Assembly: GCA_963625685.1 (NCBI GenBank)
Contig: CAVFTR010000007.1
Location: 40,081 to 104,080, forward strand
Length of the DNA: 64,000 nt
Direction: 5' to 3'
Source of the DNA: F23-B02 sp963625685
Lineage (GTDB): Bacteria; Bacillota; Clostridia; Oscillospirales; Oscillospiraceae
Shown here piece after piece: positions 54,878 to 63,886 of this stretch. Made by a program: the position numbers and the translations under genes. Under the pieces are notes generated by a model. That model was given only the letters and a program-made list of their open reading frames with translations. It made no database searches and was not told the origin of the DNA. Numbering within the stretch: position 1 is the first letter of the stretch; each line of letters begins with the position of its first letter.

Positions 54878-57117
54878 TTTTTACCTCCGTTTCTGTTGAC
54901 CTCAACGACGCCGGGCAGCGCGCTTATGCGGTTTATCACCGTGCGCAGCTCGTCGATGCCGCTGGTCTCAAGCGTTATATTGGCTATCGACTTATCGCCC
55001 GTATCGCGTGCGTTTATCGTGCGCACCTTGGTGTTGAGGGTGTTGAATATCGACGCGATATCCATGATAAGTCCGTTCCGCTCGCGTGAGACGACCGTTA
55101 TCGCCGTCGCGTAGCTCTCCTTTATCTCACCGGCCCAGCTGACGCTTATCCAGCGGCCGATATCCTCGGGCTTGAACTCGCGCCTTGCGTAGTTTTCGCA
55201 GTCCGTGCGGTGTATCGACACGCCCTGGCCGCGCGTTATATAGCCGACTATATCGTCGCCCGGGATGGGCGTGCAGCAGCGCGAGAATTTTATGAGGCAG
55301 TTATCCAGCCCCTCGACCAGAACGCCGTGGACGGGCTTTATATTTTTCCTGGCCTGCTGCTCGCGGCGCTCGGCGGCCTCCGTGACCTTTTCGAGGACGG
55401 TCTTCTTGCCGCTCGCGTGGTGCAGGCGCGCAAGCTCGTCCTTCATGCGGTTGACGGCCCTCGTCGCCGCCATGCCGCCGTAGCCGATGGCCGCGTACAT
55501 CTCGTCAAGGCTCGAATAGGCAACCTTTCTGAGAAGCTGCGGCAGCACCTCCTCGTCGCAGATATCCTCCATGCGCAGGCCCTTGTTCTTGAGCTCCGAC
55601 TCGAACATCTCGCGGCCGCGCTCGATATTCTCCTCGCGGCGCTCCTTCTTGAACCACTGCTTTATCTTCGTACGCGCGGAGCCGCTCTTTGCGATATTGA
55701 GCCAGTCGCGGCTGGGCCCCGCGGCGCTTTTGGACGTTCTGACCTCGACGATATCGCCGTTTTGCAGGACATAGTCGAAGTTCACGATCCTGCCGTTTAC
55801 CGACGCGCCTATCATGCTGTTGCCGACGGCCGAGTGTATGCTGTAGGCAAAGTCGATGGGCGTGGCGCCGGCCGGGAGGTTTATGACGTCGCCCTTGGGC
55901 GAGAAGACGAAGACCTCGTCGGCGAACATGTCGATCTTGAGATTGTGGAAAAAGTCCGTGGCGTCGGACTCCTGCTGGCTCTCCAGCAGCCTCCTTACCC
56001 AGGCGAATTTCTCCTCGTCGCCCTCCTTGACTATCGCTTCCGCGGCCGAGCCTATCTTGTACTTCCAGTGCGCCGCGATGCCGTACTCGGCCGTGCGGTG
56101 CATCTCCCAGGTGCGTATCTGCACCTCGAAGGGGATGCCCTCCGAGCCTATGACCGTCGTGTGTACGCTCTGGTACATGTTCGGCTTCGGGGTGGATATA
56201 TAGTCCTTGAACCTGCCGGGCACGGGCTTGAACATATCGTGGATTATTCCCAGCACGTTATAGCAGTCGGGGATCGTATCGACGATGACGCGGAAGGCGC
56301 ACAGATCAAATATACCATTGATATCGAGCTTCTGCGCGTACATTTTGCGATAGATGCTGTAAATGTGCTTTATACGGCTGTAGACCGTGACCTGAAGGCC
56401 CTCGTCCTCAAGGCGCTTTTTTATCTTCGTCTCGACCGTGGACATGAAGCTTCTGAGCGTATCCATGCGGTCGTTGAGCGTGTCCGTTATCTCCTTGTAG
56501 CCGGCCGGGTCGAGGTACATGAGCGCGAGGTCCTCGAGCTCCCACTTTGCCCTCTGCATGCCGAGCCTGTGCGCGATGGGGGCGTATATCTCCATCGTCT
56601 CCAGCGATTTCTGCCGCTGCTTTTCCTCGGTCTGATAGGCCATTGTGCGCATATTGTGCAGGCGGTCGGCGATCTTTATGAGTATGACGCGGATGTCCTT
56701 GGCCATCGCCATGAGCATCTTGCGCAGGTTCTCCATCTGCTCGTCTTCCTTGCTGGTGTACTGCACGCGCGTGAGCTTGGTGACGCCCTCGACTATGCCC
56801 GCGACGGGCTCGCCGAACTGCTTTGCTATATCGCTGTGGGTGAGGTCCGTGTCCTCTATCACGTCGTGCAGCAGCGCCGCTACTATCGAGTCCTCGTCAA
56901 GGCCCATGTCGGCGGCGATATCGGCCGCGGCGACGCAGTGGGTGACGTAGGGCGAGCCGTCCTTGCGCAGCTGTCCGGTATGGGCGAGCCTTGCCATGCG
57001 GTAGGCCGCGTCTATCCTGCCCATGTCCATGTCCATGCCGCTGTCGGAAATCTTTTTGCTGAGCGCGGCAAACATCTCGTCGGGATCGAGTTTTTTTATT
57101 TCTGTGTCTGACATCAT
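54874..57117 (-). CDS. relA: Bifunctional (p)ppGpp synthetase/hydrolase (RelA/SpoT, Rel)
   Basis: 747 residues. HD hydrolase domain with HDVIEDT (about 88-94), synthetase domain with the conserved RFKDYISTPKPNMYQSVHTTV region, TGS domain near 400-460, helical part, zinc-finger-like CCTPIPGDDIVGY and a C-terminal ACT domain. A working HD motif makes hydrolysis likely as well as synthesis. The start overlaps the recJ stop (ATGATG/TGA). It sets the stringent response for the cell. Confidence 0.95.
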   Translation of the reverse strand: MMSDTEIKKLDPDEMFAALSKKISDSGMDMDMGRIDAAYRMARLAHTGQLRKDGSPYVTHCVAAADIAADMGLDEDSIVAALLHDVIEDTDLTHSDIAKQFGEPVAGIVEGVTKLTRVQYTSKEDEQMENLRKMLMAMAKDIRVILIKIADRLHNMRTMAYQTEEKQRQKSLETMEIYAPIAHRLGMQRAKWELEDLALMYLDPAGYKEITDTLNDRMDTLRSFMSTVETKIKKRLEDEGLQVTVYSRIKHIYSIYRKMYAQKLDINGIFDLCAFRVIVDTIPDCYNVLGIIHDMFKPVPGRFKDYISTPKPNMYQSVHTTVIGSEGIPFEVQIRTWEMHRTAEYGIAAHWKYKIGSAAEAIVKEGDEEKFAWVRRLLESQQESDATDFFHNLKIDMFADEVFVFSPKGDVINLPAGATPIDFAYSIHSAVGNSMIGASVNGRIVNFDYVLQNGDIVEVRTSKSAAGPSRDWLNIAKSGSARTKIKQWFKKERREENIERGREMFESELKNKGLRMEDICDEEVLPQLLRKVAYSSLDEMYAAIGYGGMAATRAVNRMKDELARLHHASGKKTVLEKVTEAAERREQQARKNIKPVHGVLVEGLDNCLIKFSRCCTPIPGDDIVGYITRGQGVSIHRTDCENYARREFKPEDIGRWISVSWAGEIKESYATAITVVSRERNGLIMDIASIFNTLNTKVRTINARDTGDKSIANITLETSGIDELRTVINRISALPGVVEVNRNGGKK

Positions 57118-59129
57118 GAACGTCTCGCTTTCAAGCGTTTTATAAGCTCCGAGTTTTCAAGGTCGACCTTCGCGCAGCCGGAGACTATCCTCGCGCCGAA
57201 CACCGAGCCCCGGTCCGCCGTGCGCAGCAGCCCCAGCTCGCACAGGACGCGCAGGCATATGCAGAAGCGCTCCGGCTCCACGCCGTGCGGGCACTGGCTC
57301 AGTATGCCGTCAAGGTCTTCGGCCACCGAGCCGCCGAGCGCCTGGAGCCTGCGCCACACCTTGACGAAGGCGCCGCGGTCGGGGCAGTAGGGCGCGGCCT
57401 CCCCTGGGGGCAGCTCGTCGTCGAGTATCCTGCCGCACAGCGGCTTCGGGTCGTGCCTGCGTATCTCCGTTATCTGAAGCTGCACGCTGCGGCGCAGCCT
57501 GAACTCGTTTATCTGCGGCGTGAACGCAAGGTCCACCCTGTCTCCGGCGCGCAGGCCGAGCTCGGACTCGCTGTGCGAAAAATACACGCACTCGAAGTCC
57601 GCGCCCCTGTAGCTCACGCTGAGGCGCAGGTGCTTGCCTCCGCCGATGGGCGTTACCCTGACAAGATGCGCGCCGAGGATGCACAGCGTAGGCTTTGCGT
57701 TCCCGCTGCCGTAGGGCTCGAGCCGGGAGAGCGCGCCGACGCCCTTCATATCCAGGATGCCCGGGTCGCTTATGCGCATGTCGCAGCACAGCGTCGGCAG
57801 CTCCGAGGGCTTATTGTTCTCGTAATATTCGCTGAAGGCGCTGCAGAACTGCCTGAGCTTATCGCGCTTTATATTGAGGCCCGCCGCGAGCGCGTGGCCG
57901 CCGAAGCCCTCGAGGTATTCAGAGCATGCCGACAGCGCGTCGAAGAGGTTGAAGCCGCCGTAGCTGCGGCACGAGCCCTTGCCCTTATCGCCGTCAAGGC
58001 AGATCATTATGGTCGGCCTTGAATACTGCTCGGCGAGCTTTGAGGCCGCGATGCCGATAACGCCCTGATGCCAGTTCTCGCTGGCAAGGACTATGGGCGT
58101 CTGCGGCGTCTTGCCGTCCATCATTCCGGAGGCGTCGTCCCATATCTCGGTCTCGAGATGCTGGCGGCGGCGGTTGAGCTCGCACAGCTCGCCTGCAAGG
58201 GCGTCGGCCTCGCGCATATCGCGCGTCATCAGCAGCTTTCCCGCGACCGACACCTCGCCGAGCCTTCCGGCGGCGTTCAGGCGCGGGGCGAGCGAAAAGC
58301 CTATCGTCGAGGAGGATATCCTCCTGTCCGACGCGCCGGACTCGCGCAGGAGCGCCGCTATGCCGGGGCGCGTCGGCGACGCGAGCTTTTCAAGGCCGCG
58401 GCGGACGATATATCTGTTCTCGCCCCTGAGCGGAACGACGTCGGCGACCGTGCCGATTGCCGCAAGGTCCGCGTAGCGCTCGACGACCTCCTCGCTTTTG
58501 CCCTCGACGGCGCACACGAGCTTGAGGGCCACACCCACTCCGGCAAGGTCCTTGTTGGGATAGGCGCAGCCGTCCTGCTTGGGGTCGATGACCGCAACGG
58601 CGTCGGGTATCGTCTGCTCGCGGCACTCGTGGTGGTCGGTTATTATGAGATCGACCCCGGCCTCCCTCGCGTGCTCGGCCTCGGCCGCCGCCGTTATGCC
58701 GCAGTCGACGCTTATGATAAGGCTCACGCCCCTGCCGTGCAGCTTGTCTATCGCCGCGTTGTTGAGCCCGTAGCCCTCTCTGATGCGGTCGGGTATATAC
58801 GGATAACATTCAAGCCCGCGCGAGCGCAGCCAGTCGGTCAGAAGACAGGTCGAGGTTATGCCGTCGACATCGTAGTCGCCGTAGACGGCCACCGTCTCGC
58901 GCATTTCCAGCGCGCGCCTTATCCTCGCGGCGGCCTTGTCCATATCCTTCATCAGCCACGCATCGCACAGCAGCTCCGCGCCTCCGTCAAGAAAGCTCTC
59001 GGCCTCCCGCAGGCTCCCGATGCCGCGCACGCTGAGCATCGCGGCCAGAAGCGGCGGATAGCCCGCCCTTTCGAACATTTCCCGCTTGTCCGGCGGACAT
59101 TCTTCAATTTTCCACTTACTGTAATTCAT
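57114..59129 (-). CDS. recJ: Single-stranded-DNA exonuclease RecJ
   Basis: 671 residues. DHH-family motifs: VAVYGDYDVDGITST (motif I), DCGITA, ITDHHE (DHH), NKDLAGVGVALKL, and DHHA1 with GGFNLFDALSACSEYLEGFGGHALAAG. The C-terminal OB fold is followed by an additional 100-residue end typical of Firmicutes. The ATG at 59129 gives MNYSKWK; a weak ribosome binding site leaves the exact start open. First gene of a five-gene operon. The apt gene often found between recJ and relA in Firmicutes is missing here. Confidence 0.95.
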   Translation of the reverse strand: MNYSKWKIEECPPDKREMFERAGYPPLLAAMLSVRGIGSLREAESFLDGGAELLCDAWLMKDMDKAAARIRRALEMRETVAVYGDYDVDGITSTCLLTDWLRSRGLECYPYIPDRIREGYGLNNAAIDKLHGRGVSLIISVDCGITAAAEAEHAREAGVDLIITDHHECREQTIPDAVAVIDPKQDGCAYPNKDLAGVGVALKLVCAVEGKSEEVVERYADLAAIGTVADVVPLRGENRYIVRRGLEKLASPTRPGIAALLRESGASDRRISSSTIGFSLAPRLNAAGRLGEVSVAGKLLMTRDMREADALAGELCELNRRRQHLETEIWDDASGMMDGKTPQTPIVLASENWHQGVIGIAASKLAEQYSRPTIMICLDGDKGKGSCRSYGGFNLFDALSACSEYLEGFGGHALAAGLNIKRDKLRQFCSAFSEYYENNKPSELPTLCCDMRISDPGILDMKGVGALSRLEPYGSGNAKPTLCILGAHLVRVTPIGGGKHLRLSVSYRGADFECVYFSHSESELGLRAGDRVDLAFTPQINEFRLRRSVQLQITEIRRHDPKPLCGRILDDELPPGEAAPYCPDRGAFVKVWRRLQALGGSVAEDLDGILSQCPHGVEPERFCICLRVLCELGLLRTADRGSVFGARIVSGCAKVDLENSELIKRLKARRS

Positions 59130-59170
59130 GTGCAAACACTGCTTCAATTTAATTATTTTAATAATACTTT

Positions 59171-59199
59171 ATAATAACAAAACTGAAGCCGATTATCAA
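59171..59199 (-). promoter_or_regulatory. Promoter of the recJ-relA-dtd operon
   Basis: Minus strand: TTGATA (59199-59194), 17-base spacer, TATTAT (59176-59171). Confidence 0.75.
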
Positions 59200-59278
59200 G
59201 TGCGCGGCGTGTATTTTGCAGTTTGTGCGAAAAAACCGCGCCGTATCCCCCTCCTTCCCGCCTATTATACACTGCCGA

Positions 59279-59308
59279 TTGACAGAAAGCTTAAATCAAT
59301 GTTAAACT
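59279..59308 (+). promoter_or_regulatory. Promoter of the HAD phosphatase gene
   Basis: TTGACA (59279-59284), 18-base spacer, TAAACT (59303-59308), 32 bases before the start codon. Confidence 0.6.
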
Positions 59309-59340
59309 GTGTTTTTAAGAGATCGTCCGGAGGTGCGCAG

Positions 59341-59982
59341 ATGAAAAAATACATTTTATTCGACTTTGACGGCACGGTGTTCGACTCCGCCGAGGGCATA
59401 ACGAAAAGCGTGCAGTACGCGCTCGGGAAAATGGGCATCGAGGCGGATACGAGGGAGCTGATGTGCTTTGCCGGCCCGCCTCTGGGCGAGATGTTCTCGC
59501 TGCGCTACGGCATGAGCGACGAGCAGGCGCACAGGGCCGTCGAGCTTTACCGCGAGCGCTACACCCCCGTCGGCTGGGAGGAGTGCTCTCCCTTCCCCGG
59601 CATGCACGAGCTCATGCTTCGGCTGCACGCAAGGGGCGCGAGGCTCGCCGTCGCGACGAGCAAGCCCCGGCATTTTGCGCAGAAGATACTCGACAAATAC
59701 GGCATGCAGGACGATTTTGACCTCGTCTGCGGCTCCGAGCTCGACGGCACGCGCGGCGAGAAATGGGAGGTCATACAGTACGCCCTGTCGCAGTTCGGCG
59801 TTTCGCCCGGCGAGGCGATCATGGTCGGCGACAGGAAGTACGACGTCATAGGCGCGAAAAAATGCGGCGTGAGCTGCGTCGGAGTGCGCTTCGGCTACGC
59901 GGAGCCGGGCGAGCTCGAGGCCGAGGGTGCGGTGTACATCGCCGCGGACGCGGACGAGCTGTACGAATATCTGACGAAATAA
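59341..59982 (+). CDS. HAD hydrolase, phosphoglycolate phosphatase type
   Basis: 213 residues. Motif I FDFDGTVFDSA, cap domain helices, motif II VATSKP, Lys in the QKILDKY segment, and motif IV MVGDRKYDVIGAKK. This matches PGP/Gph-like HAD-IA phosphatases. The ATG at 59341 has GGAGGTG upstream. Phosphoglycolate is the family substrate, but others are possible. Confidence 0.9.
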   Translation: MKKYILFDFDGTVFDSAEGITKSVQYALGKMGIEADTRELMCFAGPPLGEMFSLRYGMSDEQAHRAVELYRERYTPVGWEECSPFPGMHELMLRLHARGARLAVATSKPRHFAQKILDKYGMQDDFDLVCGSELDGTRGEKWEVIQYALSQFGVSPGEAIMVGDRKYDVIGAKKCGVSCVGVRFGYAEPGELEAEGAVYIAADADELYEYLTK

Positions 59983-59987
59983 GCGGG

Positions 59988-60013
59988 GTCCCTGCGGCAG
60001 CTGCCGCAGGGAC
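59988..60013 (+). terminator. Perfect 26-bp palindrome after the HAD gene
   Basis: GTCCCTGCGGCAG (59988-60000) is followed directly by its complement (60001-60013). Few T follow, so it may be a weak terminator or a protein site. Confidence 0.55.
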
Positions 60014-60044
60014 TGTGATTATATTTCGCGTTAAAATATAATGG

Positions 60045-60073
60045 TTGACCTTTAAGTTTCTCAAATATATAAT
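60045..60073 (+). promoter_or_regulatory. Promoter of pckA
   Basis: TTGACC (60045-60050), 17-base spacer, TATAAT (60068-60073). Only one base from consensus, consistent with a highly expressed gene. Confidence 0.85.
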
Positions 60074-60130
60074 GGCATAGATGAGGACGAACCAGTTTCG
60101 CGGCAATTTATTACAAGTGAGGTTATTAAA

Positions 60131-61732
60131 ATGAATATCGATCTTAGCAAATACGGCATCACGGGCGCTGTGGAGGTCATCCGCAACCCCTCGTACGAGA
60201 AGCTTTTCGAGGATGAGATGCAGCCCGGTCTCGAGGGCTTCGACAAGGGCGTGCTCACCGAGCTTGACGCGGTGAACGTCATGACCGGCATCTACACCGG
60301 CCGCTCCCCCAAGGATAAATTCATAGTCGTCGACGAAAACAGCAGGGACACCGTGTGGTGGACCAGCGAGGAATATAAAAACGATAACCACCCGGCTTCC
60401 GAGGAGGCGTGGAGGGCCGTTAAGGAGCTCGCGGTAAAGGAGCTGTGCGGCAAGAAGCTGTACGTCGTCGACGCCTTCTGCGGCGCGAATAAGGACACGC
60501 GCATGGCCATCCGCTTTATCATGGAGGTCGCATGGCAGGCCCACTTCGTCACCAACATGTTCATCCGCCCCACCGCCGAGGAGCTTGAGAGCTTCGAGCC
60601 CGATTTCGTCGTTTACAACGCCTCCAAGGCCAAGGTCGAAAACTACAAGGAGCTGGGGCTCAACTCCGAGACGGCGGTCGTCTTCAACATCACCAGCCGC
60701 GAGCAGGTCATCATAAACACCTGGTACGGCGGCGAGATGAAGAAGGGCATGTTCAGCATGATGAACTACTACCTGCCGCTCAAGGGCATCGCCGCGATGC
60801 ACTGCTCGGCAAACACCGACCTTGACGGCGAGAACACCGCCATCTTCTTCGGCCTGTCCGGCACCGGCAAGACCACCCTCTCGACCGACCCCAAGCGCCT
60901 TCTCATCGGCGACGACGAGCACGGCTGGGACGACAACGGCGTATTCAACTTCGAGGGCGGCTGCTACGCGAAGGTCATAAACCTCGACAAGGAGTCCGAG
61001 CCGGATATATATAACGCCATAAAGCGCAACGCGCTGCTTGAAAACGTAACGGTCGACGCCGGGGGCAGGATAGACTTCAGCGACAAGTCCGTCACCGAGA
61101 ACACCCGCGTTTCCTACCCCATCGATCATATAAAGAACATCGTCCGTCCCGTGAGCGCGGCTCCTGCGGCAAAGAACGTCATCTTCCTGTCGGCCGACGC
61201 CTTCGGCGTTCTTCCCCCCGTCTCCGTTCTCACGCCCGAGCAGACCAAGTATTACTTCCTGTCCGGCTTCACGGCAAAGCTCGCAGGCACCGAGCGCGGC
61301 ATAACCGAGCCCACCCCGACCTTCTCGGCATGCTTCGGCCAGGCCTTCCTGGAGCTGCATCCGACCAAGTACGCCGAGGAGCTCGTAAAGAAAATGGAGC
61401 TGAGCGGCGCGAAGGCCTATCTCGTGAACACCGGCTGGAACGGCAGCGGCAAGCGCATCTCCATCAGGGATACCCGCGGCATCATCGACGCCATCCTCGG
61501 CGGCGCCATCCTGAACGCGCCCACGAAGACCATCCCCTACTTCAATCTTGAGGTCCCCACGGAGCTCGAGGGCGTCGACACCGGCATACTCGACCCGCGC
61601 GACACCTACGCCGACCCCTCCGAGTGGGAGAGCAAGGCCATGGACCTTGCAGGCCGCTTCATAAAGAACTTCGCAAAGTACGAAGGAAACGAAGCGGGCA
61701 GGGCGCTCGTCGCGGCGGGCCCGCAGCTGTGA
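60131..61732 (+). CDS. pckA: Phosphoenolpyruvate carboxykinase (ATP)
   Basis: 533 residues, the usual length. P-loop GLSGTGKTTLS (about 241-251), signature region with IGDDEHGWDD, metal and substrate Arg in the YTGRSPKDK segment, and NTGWNGSGKR. It interconverts oxaloacetate and PEP with ATP; in gut anaerobes it often runs toward oxaloacetate for energy. AGTGAGG lies before the ATG. Codon choice looks strongly biased, as for an abundant enzyme. Confidence 0.97.
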   Translation: MNIDLSKYGITGAVEVIRNPSYEKLFEDEMQPGLEGFDKGVLTELDAVNVMTGIYTGRSPKDKFIVVDENSRDTVWWTSEEYKNDNHPASEEAWRAVKELAVKELCGKKLYVVDAFCGANKDTRMAIRFIMEVAWQAHFVTNMFIRPTAEELESFEPDFVVYNASKAKVENYKELGLNSETAVVFNITSREQVIINTWYGGEMKKGMFSMMNYYLPLKGIAAMHCSANTDLDGENTAIFFGLSGTGKTTLSTDPKRLLIGDDEHGWDDNGVFNFEGGCYAKVINLDKESEPDIYNAIKRNALLENVTVDAGGRIDFSDKSVTENTRVSYPIDHIKNIVRPVSAAPAAKNVIFLSADAFGVLPPVSVLTPEQTKYYFLSGFTAKLAGTERGITEPTPTFSACFGQAFLELHPTKYAEELVKKMELSGAKAYLVNTGWNGSGKRISIRDTRGIIDAILGGAILNAPTKTIPYFNLEVPTELEGVDTGILDPRDTYADPSEWESKAMDLAGRFIKNFAKYEGNEAGRALVAAGPQL

Positions 61733-61751
61733 GCTGAAATCTGAAAAGTCA

Positions 61752-61784
61752 AAAAATGCACCCTCTGAAGGGGGGTGCATTTTT
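61752..61784. terminator. Intrinsic terminator of pckA (bidirectional)
   Basis: AAAAATGCACCC (61752-61763) pairs with GGGTGCATTTTT (61773-61784). It lies between convergent pckA and the ABC permease operon. Confidence 0.9.
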
Positions 61785-61805
61785 GTTTGCTTACCGTATG
61801 CCGCC

Positions 61806-62744
61806 TTATCGCTGGCCCTTTTCGTAGGGGATTCCCTCCGCCTTCGGAGCGCGCGAGCGCTTCGAGGTCAGCGCGAGGACGATCAGCGAGATCATGTACG
61901 GCATCATCTTGTATATCGAGCCCGACAGCTGGAGGCTCAGCAGGAAGTCGAAGCCCGAGTACACGCTCGCCAGGGCGCGGAACAGGCCGAACAGCAGCGC
62001 CGCGAGCGCAATGCGGTGCGGCTTCCACTGGCCGAAGATCATGACCGCCAGGGCGAGGAAGCCGAAGCCCGAAACGCCGGCCTCAAACTGCCATTCGCTC
62101 GCGCCGGCGATGATATACATGATACCGCCGAGGCCGCCGAGGAAGCCCGAGATGAGAACTCCCGACCAGCGCATTTTGTACACGTTTATGCCGACCGAGT
62201 CCGCCGCCTGGGGATGCTCGCCGCAGGCCATAAGGCGCAGGCCGAAGCGGGTCCTGTACAGGACTATATAGGCCGCTATGAGCATCACGAGCGCGACGAG
62301 CATCATCCAGTTGAAGGTGAAGTCGCCGATGTTTACGAGGAAGGCCTTCTTCTGCGCTATGTACTGCACGGTAGAGGAGACGTTGTCGGGATTCTCGGCC
62401 GTATTTATGGCCTTTACGATGACCGTCGCCGCCGCGAGACCGAGCAGGTTCAGCGCCGTGCCGACGATCGTCTGGTCCGCCTTGAAGTTTATGCAGGCCA
62501 CGGCCAGCAGCGTTGAGAACACAAGTCCCGCGGCCGCCGCGGCGAGGATGGTGAGGATGACGATGGCCGCCGGAGGCGAGCCGGCGAGGTACTTCATCGT
62601 CAGCGCGCCGCCGAGCGCGCCCACCACCATGATGCCCTCAAGGCCGAGGTTTATTACGCCGGAATGTTCCGAGAAGCAGCCGCCGAGGGCGACGAGGATC
62701 AAGACGGAAGCATAAAGGATGGTGTACTGGATAAGTAATGACAT
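61806..62744 (-). CDS. Nucleoside-type ABC transporter permease 2 (YufQ/NupQ-like)
   Basis: 312 residues with 8-10 helices. EHSGVINLGLEGIMVVGA and GFGFLALAVMIFGQW are the marks of the BPD_transp_2 permeases that import nucleosides (BmpA-YufOPQ type). The CGEHPQAADSVGINV loop is the ABC ATPase contact. Last gene of the operon, one base after the preceding permease stop overlap. Confidence 0.92.
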   Translation of the reverse strand: MSLLIQYTILYASVLILVALGGCFSEHSGVINLGLEGIMVVGALGGALTMKYLAGSPPAAIVILTILAAAAAGLVFSTLLAVACINFKADQTIVGTALNLLGLAAATVIVKAINTAENPDNVSSTVQYIAQKKAFLVNIGDFTFNWMMLVALVMLIAAYIVLYRTRFGLRLMACGEHPQAADSVGINVYKMRWSGVLISGFLGGLGGIMYIIAGASEWQFEAGVSGFGFLALAVMIFGQWKPHRIALAALLFGLFRALASVYSGFDFLLSLQLSGSIYKMMPYMISLIVLALTSKRSRAPKAEGIPYEKGQR

Positions 62745-63886
62745 TACTCCTTGCCTCCCTTCTGTGCAGCGGCCTGAGCCGCGGCCTTTGCCTTCTCCTC
62801 ACGCTTCGCGGCGATGCTGTTCATGACGAATTTCATGAACAGGACGAAGCCGCACAGATAAATGATGATCGAGGAGATGAGGTCGGATATCTGGGTGCAG
62901 TACATGCTCTTGTCGAGGTACGCGCCGCCGACAGTTATGTGCTGGATGAAATAGGACGAGAATATCGCGCCGATGGGGTTCAGGCCGCCGAGGAAGGCCG
63001 CCGCGATGCCGTTGAAGCCCATCGCGGGGACGGAGGACTGTCCGCAGGACCACTGCTCGAAGCCCGTCAGGTAGAAAAGCCCCGCGCCGAGACCGGCGAG
63101 GCCGCCGCCTATCAGCAGCGTCAGGATGGTGTTGCGCTTTTCGGCCATGCCGCAGTATTTCGCTGCGTTTTTGTTGAAGCCCGTCGCCTTGAGCTCATAG
63201 CCGAATTTGGTCTTTTCCATCACGATGTAGACGATGACCGCGATGATCACCGCAATGGGGATGGCTATCGTGACGTACTGGTTGTTTGAAAACAGGGTGT
63301 CCAGCCCGAGAGTCGGCAGGACGGACTGGGGGCTTATCGCTTCGATATGCTCGGTGTAGGGGCTTGCGCTCTCCTTGACGTTTGACAGCAGGTCGTTCAT
63401 CGCGTAGAGGGTTATCCAGTTGAGCATGATGCCCGAGATGACCTCGTTTACGTTGCAGTAGCTCTTGAGGATACCGGACACCGTGCCGAGAGCCGCGCCC
63501 GCAGCCGCCGCGATGAGAAGGCAGACCCACCAGGGGAGCTGCCAGGCGAGGGCCGCGTATATCGCCATGCCCGCGCCGAAGGCGTACTGACCGGCGGCGC
63601 CGATGTTGAACAGGCCGACCTTGTACGCAAAGAGGATAGACAGCGAGCACATGATAAGCGGCGCCGTCTTTACGAGCGTGCTGCCGAAATATTTGAGCGC
63701 TATCACGCCGTTGGGGTAGTTGAAGAAGTTTTTCACCAGCGCCGTTATGGCCTTGCCCGCGCCCGCCGGATTTATGAACAGCAGGACTATGTAGCCGAGC
63801 AGCAGGCCGAGCAGGATGCAGATTATCGACGCGATAAACGACTGCACGCCGCTGTTTTTAAGAAGCGAGCTTTTCTGCTTATTCAT
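62744..63886 (-). CDS. Nucleoside-type ABC transporter permease 1 (YufP/NupP-like)
   Basis: 380 residues with about 10 helices, longer than its partner as usual for this subunit. AYKVGLFNIGAAGQYAFGA, VISGIMLNWITLY and the AFLGGLNPIGA segment are the family marks. A charged, Ala-rich C terminus (KREEKAKAAAQAAAQKGGKE) ends the protein. Its start overlaps the ATPase gene stop by eight bases. Confidence 0.92.
   Translation of the reverse strand: MNKQKSSLLKNSGVQSFIASIICILLGLLLGYIVLLFINPAGAGKAITALVKNFFNYPNGVIALKYFGSTLVKTAPLIMCSLSILFAYKVGLFNIGAAGQYAFGAGMAIYAALAWQLPWWVCLLIAAAAGAALGTVSGILKSYCNVNEVISGIMLNWITLYAMNDLLSNVKESASPYTEHIEAISPQSVLPTLGLDTLFSNNQYVTIAIPIAVIIAVIVYIVMEKTKFGYELKATGFNKNAAKYCGMAEKRNTILTLLIGGGLAGLGAGLFYLTGFEQWSCGQSSVPAMGFNGIAAAFLGGLNPIGAIFSSYFIQHITVGGAYLDKSMYCTQISDLISSIIIYLCGFVLFMKFVMNSIAAKREEKAKAAAQAAAQKGGKE

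Noticed and set aside
55210..57111. A 633-codon open frame on the + strand
   Set aside because: Antisense to relA; no start signal or family similarity, whereas relA has complete domains.
59846..61780. A 644-codon open frame on the - strand opposite pckA
   Set aside because: Shadow of pckA; composition biased to Val, Gly and Leu, without known domains.
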